A stretch of DNA of 64,000 nt from Arthrobacter sp. Y-9 (GTDB lineage Bacteria; Actinomycetota; Actinomycetes; Actinomycetales; Micrococcaceae), in the NCBI RefSeq assembly GCF_029690065.1, contig NZ_CP121463.1, positions 1,488,001 through 1,552,000 on the forward strand. Direction: 5' to 3'. Under the pieces are notes generated by a model. That model was not told the origin of the DNA, did no database searches, and worked only from the letters and a program-made list of their open reading frames with translations. How positions within the stretch are numbered: the stretch's first letter is position 1; the number at the start of each line of letters is the position of its first letter. Positions 1 through 8,172 of the stretch are shown here, one piece after another. The position numbers were made by a program, and so were the translations under genes.

Positions 1-1
1 G

Positions 2-274
<273 letters not shown>

Positions 275-312
275 GGCTGAGGCATCGGCCGGGGCGACCC
301 CGGCGCGCAGAA

Positions 313-343
313 GAGGCCGGTCCGTTTCTTACGGACCGGCCTC
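313..343. terminator. Bidirectional terminator, aroG / ABC transporter
   Basis: Perfect 13-bp inverted repeat (313-325 with 331-343) around a 5-nt loop, in the short gap between two convergent genes. No clear U-tract follows, so it may act in both directions or as a pause/RNA-end structure. Confidence 0.8.
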
Positions 344-362
344 CGGCGTCTCCGGGCCGGCG

Positions 363-2240
363 TCAGCCGATCGGTTCGTCCTGAAGCTCGTCCTCGAACT
401 CGGGGTCGCTCAGCTGGCGCGCCGACAGCTCCGCGAACGCGCCGCCGGCCGCCCGCAGCTCCGGCGCCGTGCCGTGCTCGATGACGCGGCCGCCGTCGAG
501 CACCACGATCTGTTCCGCGTCCTCCACCGTGGAGAGGCGGTGGGCGATCGTCAGGGTCGTGCGGGTGGCGGCCAGGTGGTCCAGGGCCGCCTGGACCTGG
601 GCTTCCGTGGTGTTGTCGAGGGCGCTCGTGGCCTCGTCCAGCACCAGGACGCGAGGATTGCGCAGCAGGGTGCGGGCGATCGCCAGGCGCTGCTGCTCGC
701 CGCCGGAGAAGCGATGTCCGCGTGCGCCGACCATCGTGTCGAGGCCTGCGGGGAGGCTGCGGATGAGCTCGGCCACGTGGGCCGCCTCGAGGGCCTCCCA
801 CAGCACGTCGTCGCCCGCGTCCGGTGCGGCGATCCTCAGGTTGTCCCGGACGCTCGCGTGCGCCAGATAGGTCTCCTGGGAGACCACGCCCACGATCGCG
901 GAGAGGTCCTGGAAGCTGAGGTCCCGCACGTCGACGCCGTCGATCGTCACCCGGCCTGCGCCGACGTCGTTGAGGCGGGGGAGCAGGGAGGCCAGCGTCG
1001 ACTTCCCGGAGCCCGTGGGCCCGACGACGGCGGCCGTCGTGCCGGCGGGGATGGTCAGGTCGACGTCGCTGAGCACGTTCGACCCACTGCCGGGATAGGC
1101 GAAGTCCACGTGCTCGAAGCGCACCTCACCGCGGACGGTGGCCGGGTCGAGGTGCACGGGGTGCTCGGGCTCGCGGATCTCCGGGACCAGGTCGAGCCAC
1201 TCGAAGATGCGCGAGAAGAACGCCATGGCCGTCACCCACTGGACCCCGACGCTCATGAGGCCCATGACCGGACGGAACAAGCCGGACTGCAAGGCGGTGA
1301 ACGCCACGATGGTGCCGATCGAGAGATCCATGCCGCCCACCGGAAGGCCGGCCGCGAGGTAGATCACGGCCGGGATCGCGGCGAAGACGATCTGCATCGC
1401 GGCCATCCGCCACCGTCCGGCCAGTTGGGACCGCATCTCCAGATCGGCCAGCTCGCGGCTCGCCGCATCGAAGCGCGCGGCGTCCCGGGACGTGGAGCCG
1501 ATGGTCTTGGCCAGCCGGATCCCGGAGACGGAGAGTCCCTCATCCACATACGTCTGCAGCTCCGCCATCTTGGCCTGCTGCTTCACGGTGATGTCACGGC
1601 GCTGCAGCGCGACCCGGCGGGCCACCCAGATGGAGGGCGGCAGGACGAGGAGGGAGACGAGGCTGAGCCAGGGGGAGAGGGCGACCATGGCGATCACGGT
1701 GCCGATGGCGGTGGTGACGTTGGAGGCGACGGCCGTGGCCGTGTTGGTGACGAGGTTCTGCATGCCGTTGATGTCGTTGGTCATGCGGGACTGGACTTCG
1801 CCGCCGTGGGTGCGGGTGAAGAAACCGAGGGACTGGGCCTGCAGATGGCCGAACAGCCGGGTCCGGAGATCATGCATGACCCCTTGCCCGATGCGGGTGG
1901 AGATCCACGTCTGCCAGACGCCGATCACCGCGGTCACTGCGGCGACGCCGATCATCGCGAGCACCAGGAGGCCGAGGAGGCCGGTGCGTCCGTGAGGCAG
2001 GGCGTCGTCGATCACGCTGCGCACCAGGAATGGCTGGAAGAGGGAGACGATCGAGCTGCCGGTGATCAGGACGACCACCAGGAGCAGCGGGCCCTTGTAG
2101 GCGGAGAAGAGGGCGGCGATCCGCCGCTTACTGACCGGGTGCTGGTCGAGCTGAGTGAGGTCGGCCTTGTTGACGCGACCGGGGCCCACAGGGCGTCCTG
2201 CGCCCGGGCCTGGGGTGTGGGGGACGGCGCCAAAGGTCAT
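363..2240 (-). CDS. ABC exporter, fused permease and ATPase
   Basis: A 625-residue half-transporter of the MsbA/LmrA/MDR type (type IV exporter fold) that should work as a homodimer in the cytoplasmic membrane. Residues about 40-345 form the six-helix transmembrane domain. Residues about 371-610 form the ATPase, with Walker A GPTGSGKST at 407-415, the SGGEQ signature at 512-516, Walker B VLVLDE at 531-536 and the switch histidine in TIAHRLS at about 567. A GGAGG-type ribosome site precedes the ATG. It is transcribed away from a MarR-family gene, and two palindromic operators lie in its promoter, so the MarR protein probably controls it. Drug or lipid export is likely, but the substrate cannot be told from sequence. 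Confidence 0.93.
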   Translation of the reverse strand: MTFGAVPHTPGPGAGRPVGPGRVNKADLTQLDQHPVSKRRIAALFSAYKGPLLLVVVLITGSSIVSLFQPFLVRSVIDDALPHGRTGLLGLLVLAMIGVAAVTAVIGVWQTWISTRIGQGVMHDLRTRLFGHLQAQSLGFFTRTHGGEVQSRMTNDINGMQNLVTNTATAVASNVTTAIGTVIAMVALSPWLSLVSLLVLPPSIWVARRVALQRRDITVKQQAKMAELQTYVDEGLSVSGIRLAKTIGSTSRDAARFDAASRELADLEMRSQLAGRWRMAAMQIVFAAIPAVIYLAAGLPVGGMDLSIGTIVAFTALQSGLFRPVMGLMSVGVQWVTAMAFFSRIFEWLDLVPEIREPEHPVHLDPATVRGEVRFEHVDFAYPGSGSNVLSDVDLTIPAGTTAAVVGPTGSGKSTLASLLPRLNDVGAGRVTIDGVDVRDLSFQDLSAIVGVVSQETYLAHASVRDNLRIAAPDAGDDVLWEALEAAHVAELIRSLPAGLDTMVGARGHRFSGGEQQRLAIARTLLRNPRVLVLDEATSALDNTTEAQVQAALDHLAATRTTLTIAHRLSTVEDAEQIVVLDGGRVIEHGTAPELRAAGGAFAELSARQLSDPEFEDELQDEPIG

Positions 2241-2294
2241 CCGGGGCCTCCTGAGGGGTCGAGGGGAAGCGGCGCATTCCGCGCGCCTCGATAA

Positions 2295-2336
2295 GGAGGT
2301 TACCTCCGTAATAGGGGAATGTAAAGAGGTAACCTC
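2295..2336. promoter_or_regulatory. Paired palindromic operators for the MarR regulator
   Basis: Two related palindromes, GGAGGTTACCTCC (2295-2307, centre 2301) and GAGGTAACCTC (2326-2336, centre 2331), are 30 bp apart, about three helical turns. They lie between the divergent ABC exporter and marR genes and share the half-site AGGT/ACCT. One covers the exporter -10. The other sits just upstream of both -35 regions. This fits autoregulation plus exporter repression by the adjacent MarR protein. Confidence 0.7.
2297..2325 (-). promoter_or_regulatory. Predicted promoter of the ABC exporter
   Basis: Read on the minus strand: -35 TTTACA (2325-2320), a 17-bp spacer and -10 TAACCT (2302-2297). The -10 lies inside the left MarR-type palindrome, so binding there would block transcription. 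Confidence 0.6.
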
Positions 2337-2365
2337 CTCATCTTTCCTTCGGGGCCGCGAATGCC

Positions 2366-2371
2366 TACAGT
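2366..2371 (+). promoter_or_regulatory. -10 box of leaderless marR
   Basis: TACAGT followed by 6 nt and then ATG 2378. The transcription start would fall on the start codon. This decides between ATG 2378 and GTG 2372. Confidence 0.55.
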
Positions 2372-2377
2372 GTGACC

Positions 2378-2860
2378 ATGACCCCCGACCGCATGGAGCT
2401 CCCTGACCTGGTCCATTCCGTCTCGCACGGACTGCGGCGCAGCTGGATGGCCGATCTGTCCCCGTTCGGCCTGTCGCCTCACCAATGGCGCGCGCTGCAC
2501 GTCATCGCATCGCACGACGGCGAGCCGCAGCGGCAGCGCGATGTGGCCGCGGCGCTGCGGATCGCGCCGCGTTCGGCGGCGGAGGTGCTGACCCAGCTCG
2601 AAGCGGAGGGGCTGATCGCGCGCACGCAGGATCCCACCGACAAGCGGGCCGTGCTGCTGTCCGCCACCACGGAGGGGCTGGAACTGGAGCGGAAGGTCCA
2701 CGCGGTCCGCTCCCAGCGGGGCGACGAGTACTTCGCCACCCTGGGTGCGGAAGACCGGGCGGAGCTGACCCGCCTCCTCGGGCTGCTGCTCGAGGCCCAT
2801 CCGCGGCCCGAGGAAGGGTGGGGACTGCCGAGGGGCGGGGCTACACCACGGTCAGCGTGA
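2378..2860 (+). CDS. MarR-family transcriptional regulator
   Basis: A 160-residue winged-helix repressor. The family pattern is clear: a helical N-terminus (LVHSVSHGLRRSW), the DNA-binding helix-turn-helix around residues 52-85 (QRDVAAALRIAPRSAAEVLTQLE) and the wing with the hallmark DPTDKRAVLLS. MarR proteins bind palindromic DNA as dimers and are released by small ligands. I chose ATG 2378, not the GTG at 2372, because a TACAGT -10 box lies 6 nt before it and no ribosome site is visible. The gene is divergent from an ABC exporter with two palindromes between them, the classic layout for a self-regulated export system. Its 3' end overlaps the convergent pknL end by 20 nt. Confidence 0.88.
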   Translation: MTPDRMELPDLVHSVSHGLRRSWMADLSPFGLSPHQWRALHVIASHDGEPQRQRDVAAALRIAPRSAAEVLTQLEAEGLIARTQDPTDKRAVLLSATTEGLELERKVHAVRSQRGDEYFATLGAEDRAELTRLLGLLLEAHPRPEEGWGLPRGGATPRSA

Positions 2861-4946
2861 TCGTGGAGCCTTCGGGCGCGGTGCCGCCCCGGGGGTCCTG
2901 AGTGCGCACGGTTCCGAAGAAGCCGCCGAGGACCTCATTGATGACCACGGTGAAGCCCAGCTTCTCCAGTTCGGCCTTGGCCACGGTGGCCTGCTTGCCC
3001 ACGAAGTCGGGGACCTCCACGGGCCGCGGCCCCTTGGACAGTGTCAGGGTCACGGTGTCGCCCTTGAACAGTGTGCCGTTCGCGGGGACCTGTGCGGCGA
3101 CCCTGCCGGCCGGGACGTCCTTGCTGAACACCTGCTCCTGCGCGGCCTTCACCTCGAAGCCGGCGGCGGTGAGCTTTTGCGTCGCATCGTCCTCGCTCAG
3201 ACCCAGGACGCTCGGCACCGGGACGGGTTCGGGTCCCTTGGAGACCGTGAGATTCACGGGCGTGCCGCGGCGCACCTGGGCGCCACCGCCGGGGGACTGG
3301 GCGATCACCTGGCCCGTGGGCACGGTCTCGCTGTACTTCTCCGTGACGGTTCCGGCCGCCAGGTTCGCCGTGGTCAGCGCGCTGCGGGCGTCGTCCAGTG
3401 TCTTCTTGACCAGGCCCGGAACGGGAAACAGCTGCGGCCCCTTGGAGACCAGCAGCTGCACACCTTCGAACTTGCGGATCACAGTTCCGGCCGGGGGCTC
3501 GGTGGCCACCACCAGACCGCTCCCGACCTTCTCGTCGAACACCTCTTGCTGTTCGGCTTTGATGCCGTAGCCGGCGAGGATCGACGCGGCCTGTTCCGCA
3601 GGCTGGCTCTTGAGATCCGGCAGCGTGACCTGCGCGCCCGGACCCATGCCGAAGAACCATCCGGCGCCGGATGCCAGGAGTGCGAGCAGCACCAGGACGA
3701 CCACCCAGATGACGCCCTTGCGCCGCGGGTTCCCCTGCCGCACCTGGCGGGTGGGGGTGGCCAGTGCCTTCGCCTCCTGGCGGGCCCGTTCCTTGTCGTC
3801 CTTCCTCTGCTGCCGCTTGCTCGGCGGGGCGCCGGGCGTGTGGGGCAGGACCGTGGTCGACTGGCCGGACTGGGGGATGACCGACGTCGCCAGCGGATCG
3901 GGCGAGCCCAGCACGGTCGTGTGCCGCTCTCCCGCGGGCAGCACCGTGGTCTGCAGCCCCTGTGCGCCGATGACCTCGGTGGCGCCGCCGCCCTGGGAGG
4001 CGCTCTGGTACGCCGGGTTCGCGCTCGGTCCGCCGGGGCCGGCGGGCCGCGGTTCGAACGGCGACGACGCCGGCGCGCCCGGCGCGGGCAAGTCCAGGTC
4101 GGCGGCGGGCAGGGTCGCCGCGACATGGCGCAGCTCGCCGAGGAAGGCCCGTGCGTCCACCGGGCGCTCATCCGGCGCCTTCGCCGTGGCCCACAGGACG
4201 AGTTCGTCGAAGTCCTGGGCCAGGCCGGGACGCTTCAGCGAGGGGGCAGGGACCTGGTCGTTGACGTGCTGGTAGGCCACCTGGATGGGCATGTCACCCG
4301 TGAACGGCACGCCGCCCGTGAGCAGCTCGTAGAGCATGATCCCGCAGGAGTAGACGTCACTGCGCGCGTCGGCGTCGTGCCGCAGGAAGAGCTCGGGGGA
4401 GAGGTAGGCCACCGTGCCCAGAAGCTCTCCGGTGCTGGTCTGGGCGGTCGCCTGGCGGGCGAGCCCGAAGTCGCCGATCTTCACGGCGCCCTCCCGGGAG
4501 ATGAGCACGTTCTCCGGCTTGACGTCCCGGTGGATCAGCCCGGCTTCATGAGCCGCGGCGAGTCCCTCGAGGGCCGGCGCCAGATAACTGATGGCGACCC
4601 GCGGCGTGAGGGCGCCCTCGGTGCGGATGACGTCCCGGAGGGTCCGGCCCTCGATGTACTCCATGACCAGGTAGGTCAGGCGGCCGTGGCGTCCGTGGTC
4701 GAGGACGGAGACGACATGGGGGTGGGAGAGCCGGGCGGACGCGCGGGCTTCCCGGGCGAAGCGCTCCACGAAGACCTCATCGGACGCCAGCTGAGGGTGA
4801 AGCACCTTCAGGGCGACCGGGCGTTCCAGCGTGACATGCAGCGCTTTGTACACGGTGGACATGCCGCCGTCCGCGATGCGTTCGAGCACGCGGTAGCGGT
4901 TGTCGACGACCGTGCCGAGAAGCGGGTCTTCAGAGCGGTGTTGCAC
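2841..4946 (-). CDS. pknL: Ser/Thr protein kinase PknL with four PASTA domains
   Basis: A 701-residue membrane receptor kinase. The cytoplasmic kinase domain (about 18-275) has the ATP loop, K47, the catalytic loop HRDVKPEN (D141, N146), DFG at 159-161 and a Thr/Ser-bearing activation loop (TSTGELLGT). A Pro/Ala-rich juxtamembrane region leads to one transmembrane helix at about 411-432, then four extracellular PASTA repeats (about 438-701) that in this family bind peptidoglycan fragments or lipid II. The start is GTG, placed 6 nt after a TAGGAT box. The nearby LysM hydrolase and Rv2175c-like gene match the pknL locus of Mycobacterium, which is why I prefer PknL to PknB. It probably tunes cell-wall growth. 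Confidence 0.9.
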   Translation of the reverse strand: MQHRSEDPLLGTVVDNRYRVLERIADGGMSTVYKALHVTLERPVALKVLHPQLASDEVFVERFAREARASARLSHPHVVSVLDHGRHGRLTYLVMEYIEGRTLRDVIRTEGALTPRVAISYLAPALEGLAAAHEAGLIHRDVKPENVLISREGAVKIGDFGLARQATAQTSTGELLGTVAYLSPELFLRHDADARSDVYSCGIMLYELLTGGVPFTGDMPIQVAYQHVNDQVPAPSLKRPGLAQDFDELVLWATAKAPDERPVDARAFLGELRHVAATLPAADLDLPAPGAPASSPFEPRPAGPGGPSANPAYQSASQGGGATEVIGAQGLQTTVLPAGERHTTVLGSPDPLATSVIPQSGQSTTVLPHTPGAPPSKRQQRKDDKERARQEAKALATPTRQVRQGNPRRKGVIWVVVLVLLALLASGAGWFFGMGPGAQVTLPDLKSQPAEQAASILAGYGIKAEQQEVFDEKVGSGLVVATEPPAGTVIRKFEGVQLLVSKGPQLFPVPGLVKKTLDDARSALTTANLAAGTVTEKYSETVPTGQVIAQSPGGGAQVRRGTPVNLTVSKGPEPVPVPSVLGLSEDDATQKLTAAGFEVKAAQEQVFSKDVPAGRVAAQVPANGTLFKGDTVTLTLSKGPRPVEVPDFVGKQATVAKAELEKLGFTVVINEVLGGFFGTVRTQDPRGGTAPEGSTITLTVV

Positions 4947-4952
4947 CCTACG

Positions 4953-4958
4953 ATCCTA
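4953..4958 (-). promoter_or_regulatory. -10 box of leaderless pknL
   Basis: TAGGAT on the minus strand, 6 nt before the GTG start at 4946. No Shine-Dalgarno sequence is present. Confidence 0.55.
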
Positions 4959-4968
4959 AGTGTTCACG

Positions 4969-5007
4969 CGACAAGGGTCCGGTACGACGCGTACCGGACC
5001 CTTGTCG
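4969..5007. terminator. Terminator after the LysM transglycosylase gene
   Basis: Perfect 17-bp inverted repeat (4969-4985 with 4991-5007) with a 5-nt loop. It lies just downstream of the minus-strand LysM gene and upstream of the pknL start, so it insulates pknL from read-through. Confidence 0.82.
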
Positions 5008-5022
5008 ACAGGCGGGAGGTGC

Positions 5023-6384
5023 TCAGCGGAACGTCGCGCGGTGTGCCTTGATGGCGGCGACGTAGGCCTTGGTGTCCGAGTACATGCCGTGGTGCTCCAC
5101 CGAGTACTGACCCTGGTAGTAGCCGGCGATCGCGTAGTCGGTGTTGCGGCTGGTGCGGAGCAGCGAGCGGATGATCGCGATGCCCGCCGTCGCGTTGTCG
5201 TACGGGTCCAGCAGGTTCAGCTGACGGCCCACCATCTGGGACGCCCACTCACCCGAGCTCGGGATGACCTGCATGGTGCCGATGGCGTTCGCCGGGGACA
5301 CCGCGCGCTGGCTGAAACCGGACTCCTGGTAGGCGAACGCCAGGGCCAGGGCCGGCTCGACACCCATGCGCCGTGCGGTGTCGGCGACGATCTGACGCAT
5401 CTCGGCGCGCGTGGGCACCGGCGAGGCGTTCAGCAGGGCCTTGTTGCGGTTGGCGGAGTTGACCACGGCCTTCGGGTACTTGTACCCGAGGAAGGAGTCA
5501 GGCACCAGATCGCCCGGAGTGCCCTGGTTGCCCGGGGTGGTGGGGCTGGTGGTCTGGCCGGCGCCGGGGATCACGAGCTTCTGGCCCGGGTAGATGATGG
5601 AGGTCATCTTGAGCCGGTTGGCGTTGAGCAGGGCGCTCAGGGAGACGCGCTGACGGGAGGCGATGGCTCCGAGGGTGTCGCCCGCGCGGACCACGTAGCT
5701 GCCGCCGGAGACGGCGCCGCCGCCCGTGGAGCCCTTGCCGGTCTGTCCCGTGGACTGAGGCACCACGGCGCCGCCGGCCGAGACCTTGATCTTCTGGCCC
5801 GGGTAGATGATCGACGTCGCGCGCAGGCCGTTCCAGGACAGGATCGAGCTCAGGCTGACGCGATGGCGCATGGCGATGGCGCCGAGGGTGTCGCCGGAGC
5901 GGACGGTGTAGGTGGAGCCGCCCTGCGCGGTGGTGGGCCGCGAGACCTGACCGCCGGAGGAGGACGGCGCGGAGACGCCCGCCTTCAGCTTGATGGTCTG
6001 GCCGGGGTAGATGATCTGATTCGCCCGGATGTTGTTGAGCTTCAGGAGGGCGTTCAGGCTCAGGCCGTAACGATGGGCGATGCCGCTCATCGTGTCGCCC
6101 GAGACGATGCGGTACGTGTTCGGAACGGCCTTGAGCGCGATCTGCAGATTCGCGGGCAGCGACGTCGCCACCTGGCTCACCGGCAGGAGGTTGGCCGAGG
6201 CGCGGCCGGCGATGGCGGCTTCGAGGCCCTGAGGAAGGCGCTTGGCGGGGGTCACGTTCTGAGGCACCGACGCCTCGGCCGGCTGGGCCAGCGCGAGCGA
6301 GGAAAGGACGACTGCGGGAAGGGCGGCCGTCGCCACTGCTGCGGTGGCCCGTGAACGGTTCGTTGGCGATGTGAGGCTCGTCAT
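5023..6384 (-). CDS. Secreted LysM-repeat lytic transglycosylase
   Basis: A 453-residue exported wall hydrolase. A signal peptide occupies about residues 1-38 (AAVATAALPAVVLSSLALA, likely cleavage near QPAEA). Three LysM peptidoglycan-binding repeats follow at about 90-134, 159-202 and 229-273, each ending in IIYPGQ. The C-terminal SLT-type domain (about 325-445) has the catalytic glutamate in AYQESGF (E354) and the family motif NAIGTMQVIP. It should cut glycan strands to leave 1,6-anhydro-MurNAc ends. An AAGGA ribosome site precedes the ATG, and a stable hairpin lies 30 nt further upstream in the leader. Standing next to pknL, it may be part of the same wall-growth programme. That link is inference. 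Confidence 0.92.
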   Translation of the reverse strand: MTSLTSPTNRSRATAAVATAALPAVVLSSLALAQPAEASVPQNVTPAKRLPQGLEAAIAGRASANLLPVSQVATSLPANLQIALKAVPNTYRIVSGDTMSGIAHRYGLSLNALLKLNNIRANQIIYPGQTIKLKAGVSAPSSSGGQVSRPTTAQGGSTYTVRSGDTLGAIAMRHRVSLSSILSWNGLRATSIIYPGQKIKVSAGGAVVPQSTGQTGKGSTGGGAVSGGSYVVRAGDTLGAIASRQRVSLSALLNANRLKMTSIIYPGQKLVIPGAGQTTSPTTPGNQGTPGDLVPDSFLGYKYPKAVVNSANRNKALLNASPVPTRAEMRQIVADTARRMGVEPALALAFAYQESGFSQRAVSPANAIGTMQVIPSSGEWASQMVGRQLNLLDPYDNATAGIAIIRSLLRTSRNTDYAIAGYYQGQYSVEHHGMYSDTKAYVAAIKAHRATFR

Positions 6385-6413
6385 TCAGTGTCGTCCTTGG
6401 CGTCAGGGTCATC

Positions 6414-6436
6414 CGCTGAAAGGGGAGATTTCAGCG
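6414..6436 (-). promoter_or_regulatory. Hairpin in the leader of the LysM gene
   Basis: Perfect 8-bp stem (6414-6421 with 6429-6436, CGCTGAAA/TTTCAGCG) with a 7-nt loop, 30 nt before the start codon. It could affect mRNA stability or translation. I could not match it to a known riboswitch. Confidence 0.4.
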
Positions 6437-6643
6437 TGTGACCTGTGGTGCGTATGTGAAAGTTGATGGTCGTGTTGAAAATGTGACCAATGTGAATCTC
6501 TCACGAAAATTCGGCTAGCACAAGAAGAGCCGGATTTGCTGGGCGACGCCCCGGCGTGTCCTGGACGCCCTGGTCAAGCCCGGAATCACCGGAGCCGCGG
6601 GACGGGCTAGGTGGGAGGCGGCCCGGCGTGGCACCCTTAAAGG

Positions 6644-6997
6644 GTGAGCAATGTTGAAGCCCTGGTGGGCGAATGGCTGCCGTTGCCGGATGTGGCGGAA
6701 ATCCTTGATATGAAGATCTCCCGGGTCCACGGGCTGATCGACGAACGCGCCCTGGTGGCGCTGAAGGTGGGCGAGCGGAAGATCCGCAGCGTTCCCGCCG
6801 AGTTCGTGAAGGACGGGGAAGTCCTGGACTCCCTCAAGGGGACCATCGCGGTCCTGAAGGACTCCGGCTTCACGGATGAGGAACTGATCACCTGGCTCTT
6901 CACCGAGGACGAGTCCCTTCCCGGACGTCCGGTGGACGCGCTGAGGGCCGGGCGTAAGACCGAGATCCGGCGCCGGGCCTCCGCGCTGGCCTGGTGA
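6644..6997 (+). CDS. Rv2175c-family DNA-binding protein, likely PknL substrate
   Basis: A 117-residue protein with an excisionase/MerR-like winged helix-turn-helix near the N-terminus (PLPDVAEILDMKISRVHGLIDE, described here in two parts: a turn around LDMKIS and the recognition helix after it) and the conserved C-terminus ALRAGRKTEIRRRASALAW. This matches Mycobacterium Rv2175c, which lies beside pknL and is known there as a PknL-phosphorylated DNA-binding protein. Here it lies in the same neighbourhood, divergent from the LysM hydrolase. The GTG start follows a weak CACCCT -10-like box by 6 nt. DNA target and phosphosite are unknown; the N-terminal Ser/Thr content is low. Confidence 0.85.
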   Translation: MSNVEALVGEWLPLPDVAEILDMKISRVHGLIDERALVALKVGERKIRSVPAEFVKDGEVLDSLKGTIAVLKDSGFTDEELITWLFTEDESLPGRPVDALRAGRKTEIRRRASALAW

Positions 6998-7012
6998 CTC
7001 CAGACGGGAACC

Positions 7013-7050
7013 ATGAAGGGCAGGTCACGGAATCGTGACCTGCCCTTCAT
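7013..7050. terminator. Bidirectional terminator, Rv2175c homologue / polyprenyl synthase
   Basis: Perfect 17-bp inverted repeat (7013-7029 with 7034-7050) with a 4-nt loop, followed on the plus strand by a short T-rich stretch (cattttgtg). It lies between convergent genes. Confidence 0.85.
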
Positions 7051-7059
7051 CATTTTGTG

Positions 7060-8172
7060 TCAGGAACTCCGCTGGACCGCCGCCTCGGCCAGGGACCGCA
7101 GGGCCTGCCGTGGCAGGTCGGGAATGCGCAGTTCGTCCAGTGCGGTGAAGCTCGCGGCGCTGAGCGAGTCGATCTCCGTCTCGACGGCCGCCAGCGCGCC
7201 GCACGCCGTCATGTCCGCGCGGACGCGCGCGACGTCGTCGTCGGTCAGATCGGAGTGGCCGAGAGCTGCTTCCAGGAACCCCACCTGATCCGGCGTGCCC
7301 AGTTCGCGCATGAAGGCGACCAGCAGGGTGCGCTTACCCTCCCGCAGGTCGTCGCCGGCCGGCTTGCCCGTGGTGAGCGGATCGCCGAAGACGCCCAGCT
7401 CGTCATCCCGGAGCTGGAACGCCTCGCCCAGGGGGAGTGAGAAACGGGAGAACCCGTCGAGGAGCTCCTGGGGCGCCCCTGCGATCGCGCCGCCGAGCGC
7501 CAGGGGATGCTCGGTCGAGTATTTGGCGGACTTGAAGCGGATGACGGTGCGGGCCCGCTCGACAGCCCCGTCCACCGTGCGGAGCGGCCCGGCCACCTCT
7601 TCGAGGATGTCGAGGTACTGACCGGCCATCACCTCGGCCCGCATGCGGTTGAAGATCCCTCGTGCCACGGTGCCGGCGCGCGTGGCCGCCCCGATCTCGG
7701 CGAAGGCCTCCTCGCTGAACGACAGGCAGAGGTCCCCGGTGAGGATGCCCGCGGCGTGGCCGAAGCGTTCCGGGTCCAACCGCCAGCCCGACTCCTGATG
7801 GAGATCCGCGAAGGACTGATGCACGCTCGGCCGGCCGCGACGGGTGGCCGAGCGGTCGATGATGTCGTCGTGGATCAGCGCTGCCGCCTGGAAGAGCTCG
7901 AGCGCGACGCCGGCCTGCACCGCCTCCTCGGCCTGTGCCGCGCCGCCCGCGGCCCGGAAGCCCCAGTACGCGAGCAGGGCGCGCATCCTCTTGCCCCCGC
8001 TCACAAGGGTGCGGATGGAGTCGAGCAAGGGGGCGACGTCCTCGGAGATCCCCGAGACCAGGTGGCGCTGGCGGTCGAGGAAGTCTTCGAGCCGCTCGTT
8101 CACCGCGGTGACGAAGAGGGCCTGCTCAGTGTTCACTTCGGCGCTCAGGCCGGGCTGCGATGCCGTGGTCAT
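7060..8172 (-). CDS. idsA: Polyprenyl diphosphate synthase (IdsA type)
   Basis: A 370-residue trans-prenyltransferase that condenses isopentenyl diphosphate with allylic diphosphates. The first aspartate-rich motif is DDIID (102-106). The second is DDELG (256-260), in the DDxxG form seen in actinobacterial geranylgeranyl/IdsA enzymes. The basic FxxGKRMR motif lies at about 58-64 (SGGKRMR). Product length cannot be set from sequence; geranyl-, farnesyl- or geranylgeranyl-PP are all possible, feeding menaquinone, carotenoid or undecaprenyl pathways. It overlaps the upstream lipoprotein gene by ATGA, so both share a transcript. Mycobacterium has idsA2 in the same locus near pknL. Confidence 0.88.
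   Translation of the reverse strand: MTTASQPGLSAEVNTEQALFVTAVNERLEDFLDRQRHLVSGISEDVAPLLDSIRTLVSGGKRMRALLAYWGFRAAGGAAQAEEAVQAGVALELFQAAALIHDDIIDRSATRRGRPSVHQSFADLHQESGWRLDPERFGHAAGILTGDLCLSFSEEAFAEIGAATRAGTVARGIFNRMRAEVMAGQYLDILEEVAGPLRTVDGAVERARTVIRFKSAKYSTEHPLALGGAIAGAPQELLDGFSRFSLPLGEAFQLRDDELGVFGDPLTTGKPAGDDLREGKRTLLVAFMRELGTPDQVGFLEAALGHSDLTDDDVARVRADMTACGALAAVETEIDSLSAASFTALDELRIPDLPRQALRSLAEAAVQRSS

Noticed and set aside
474-2294. Long plus-strand open frame (606 codons) opposite the ABC exporter
   Set aside because: It is the codon-bias shadow of a clear ABC transporter on the minus strand; the product is His/Asp/Gly-rich and has no domain.
3177-5051. Plus-strand open frame of 624 codons opposite pknL
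   Set aside because: Shadow of pknL, whose kinase and PASTA domains are unambiguous.
6385-6643. c-di-AMP riboswitch before the LysM gene
   Set aside because: This class often precedes actinobacterial wall-hydrolase genes, but I could not find its conserved core sequences here.
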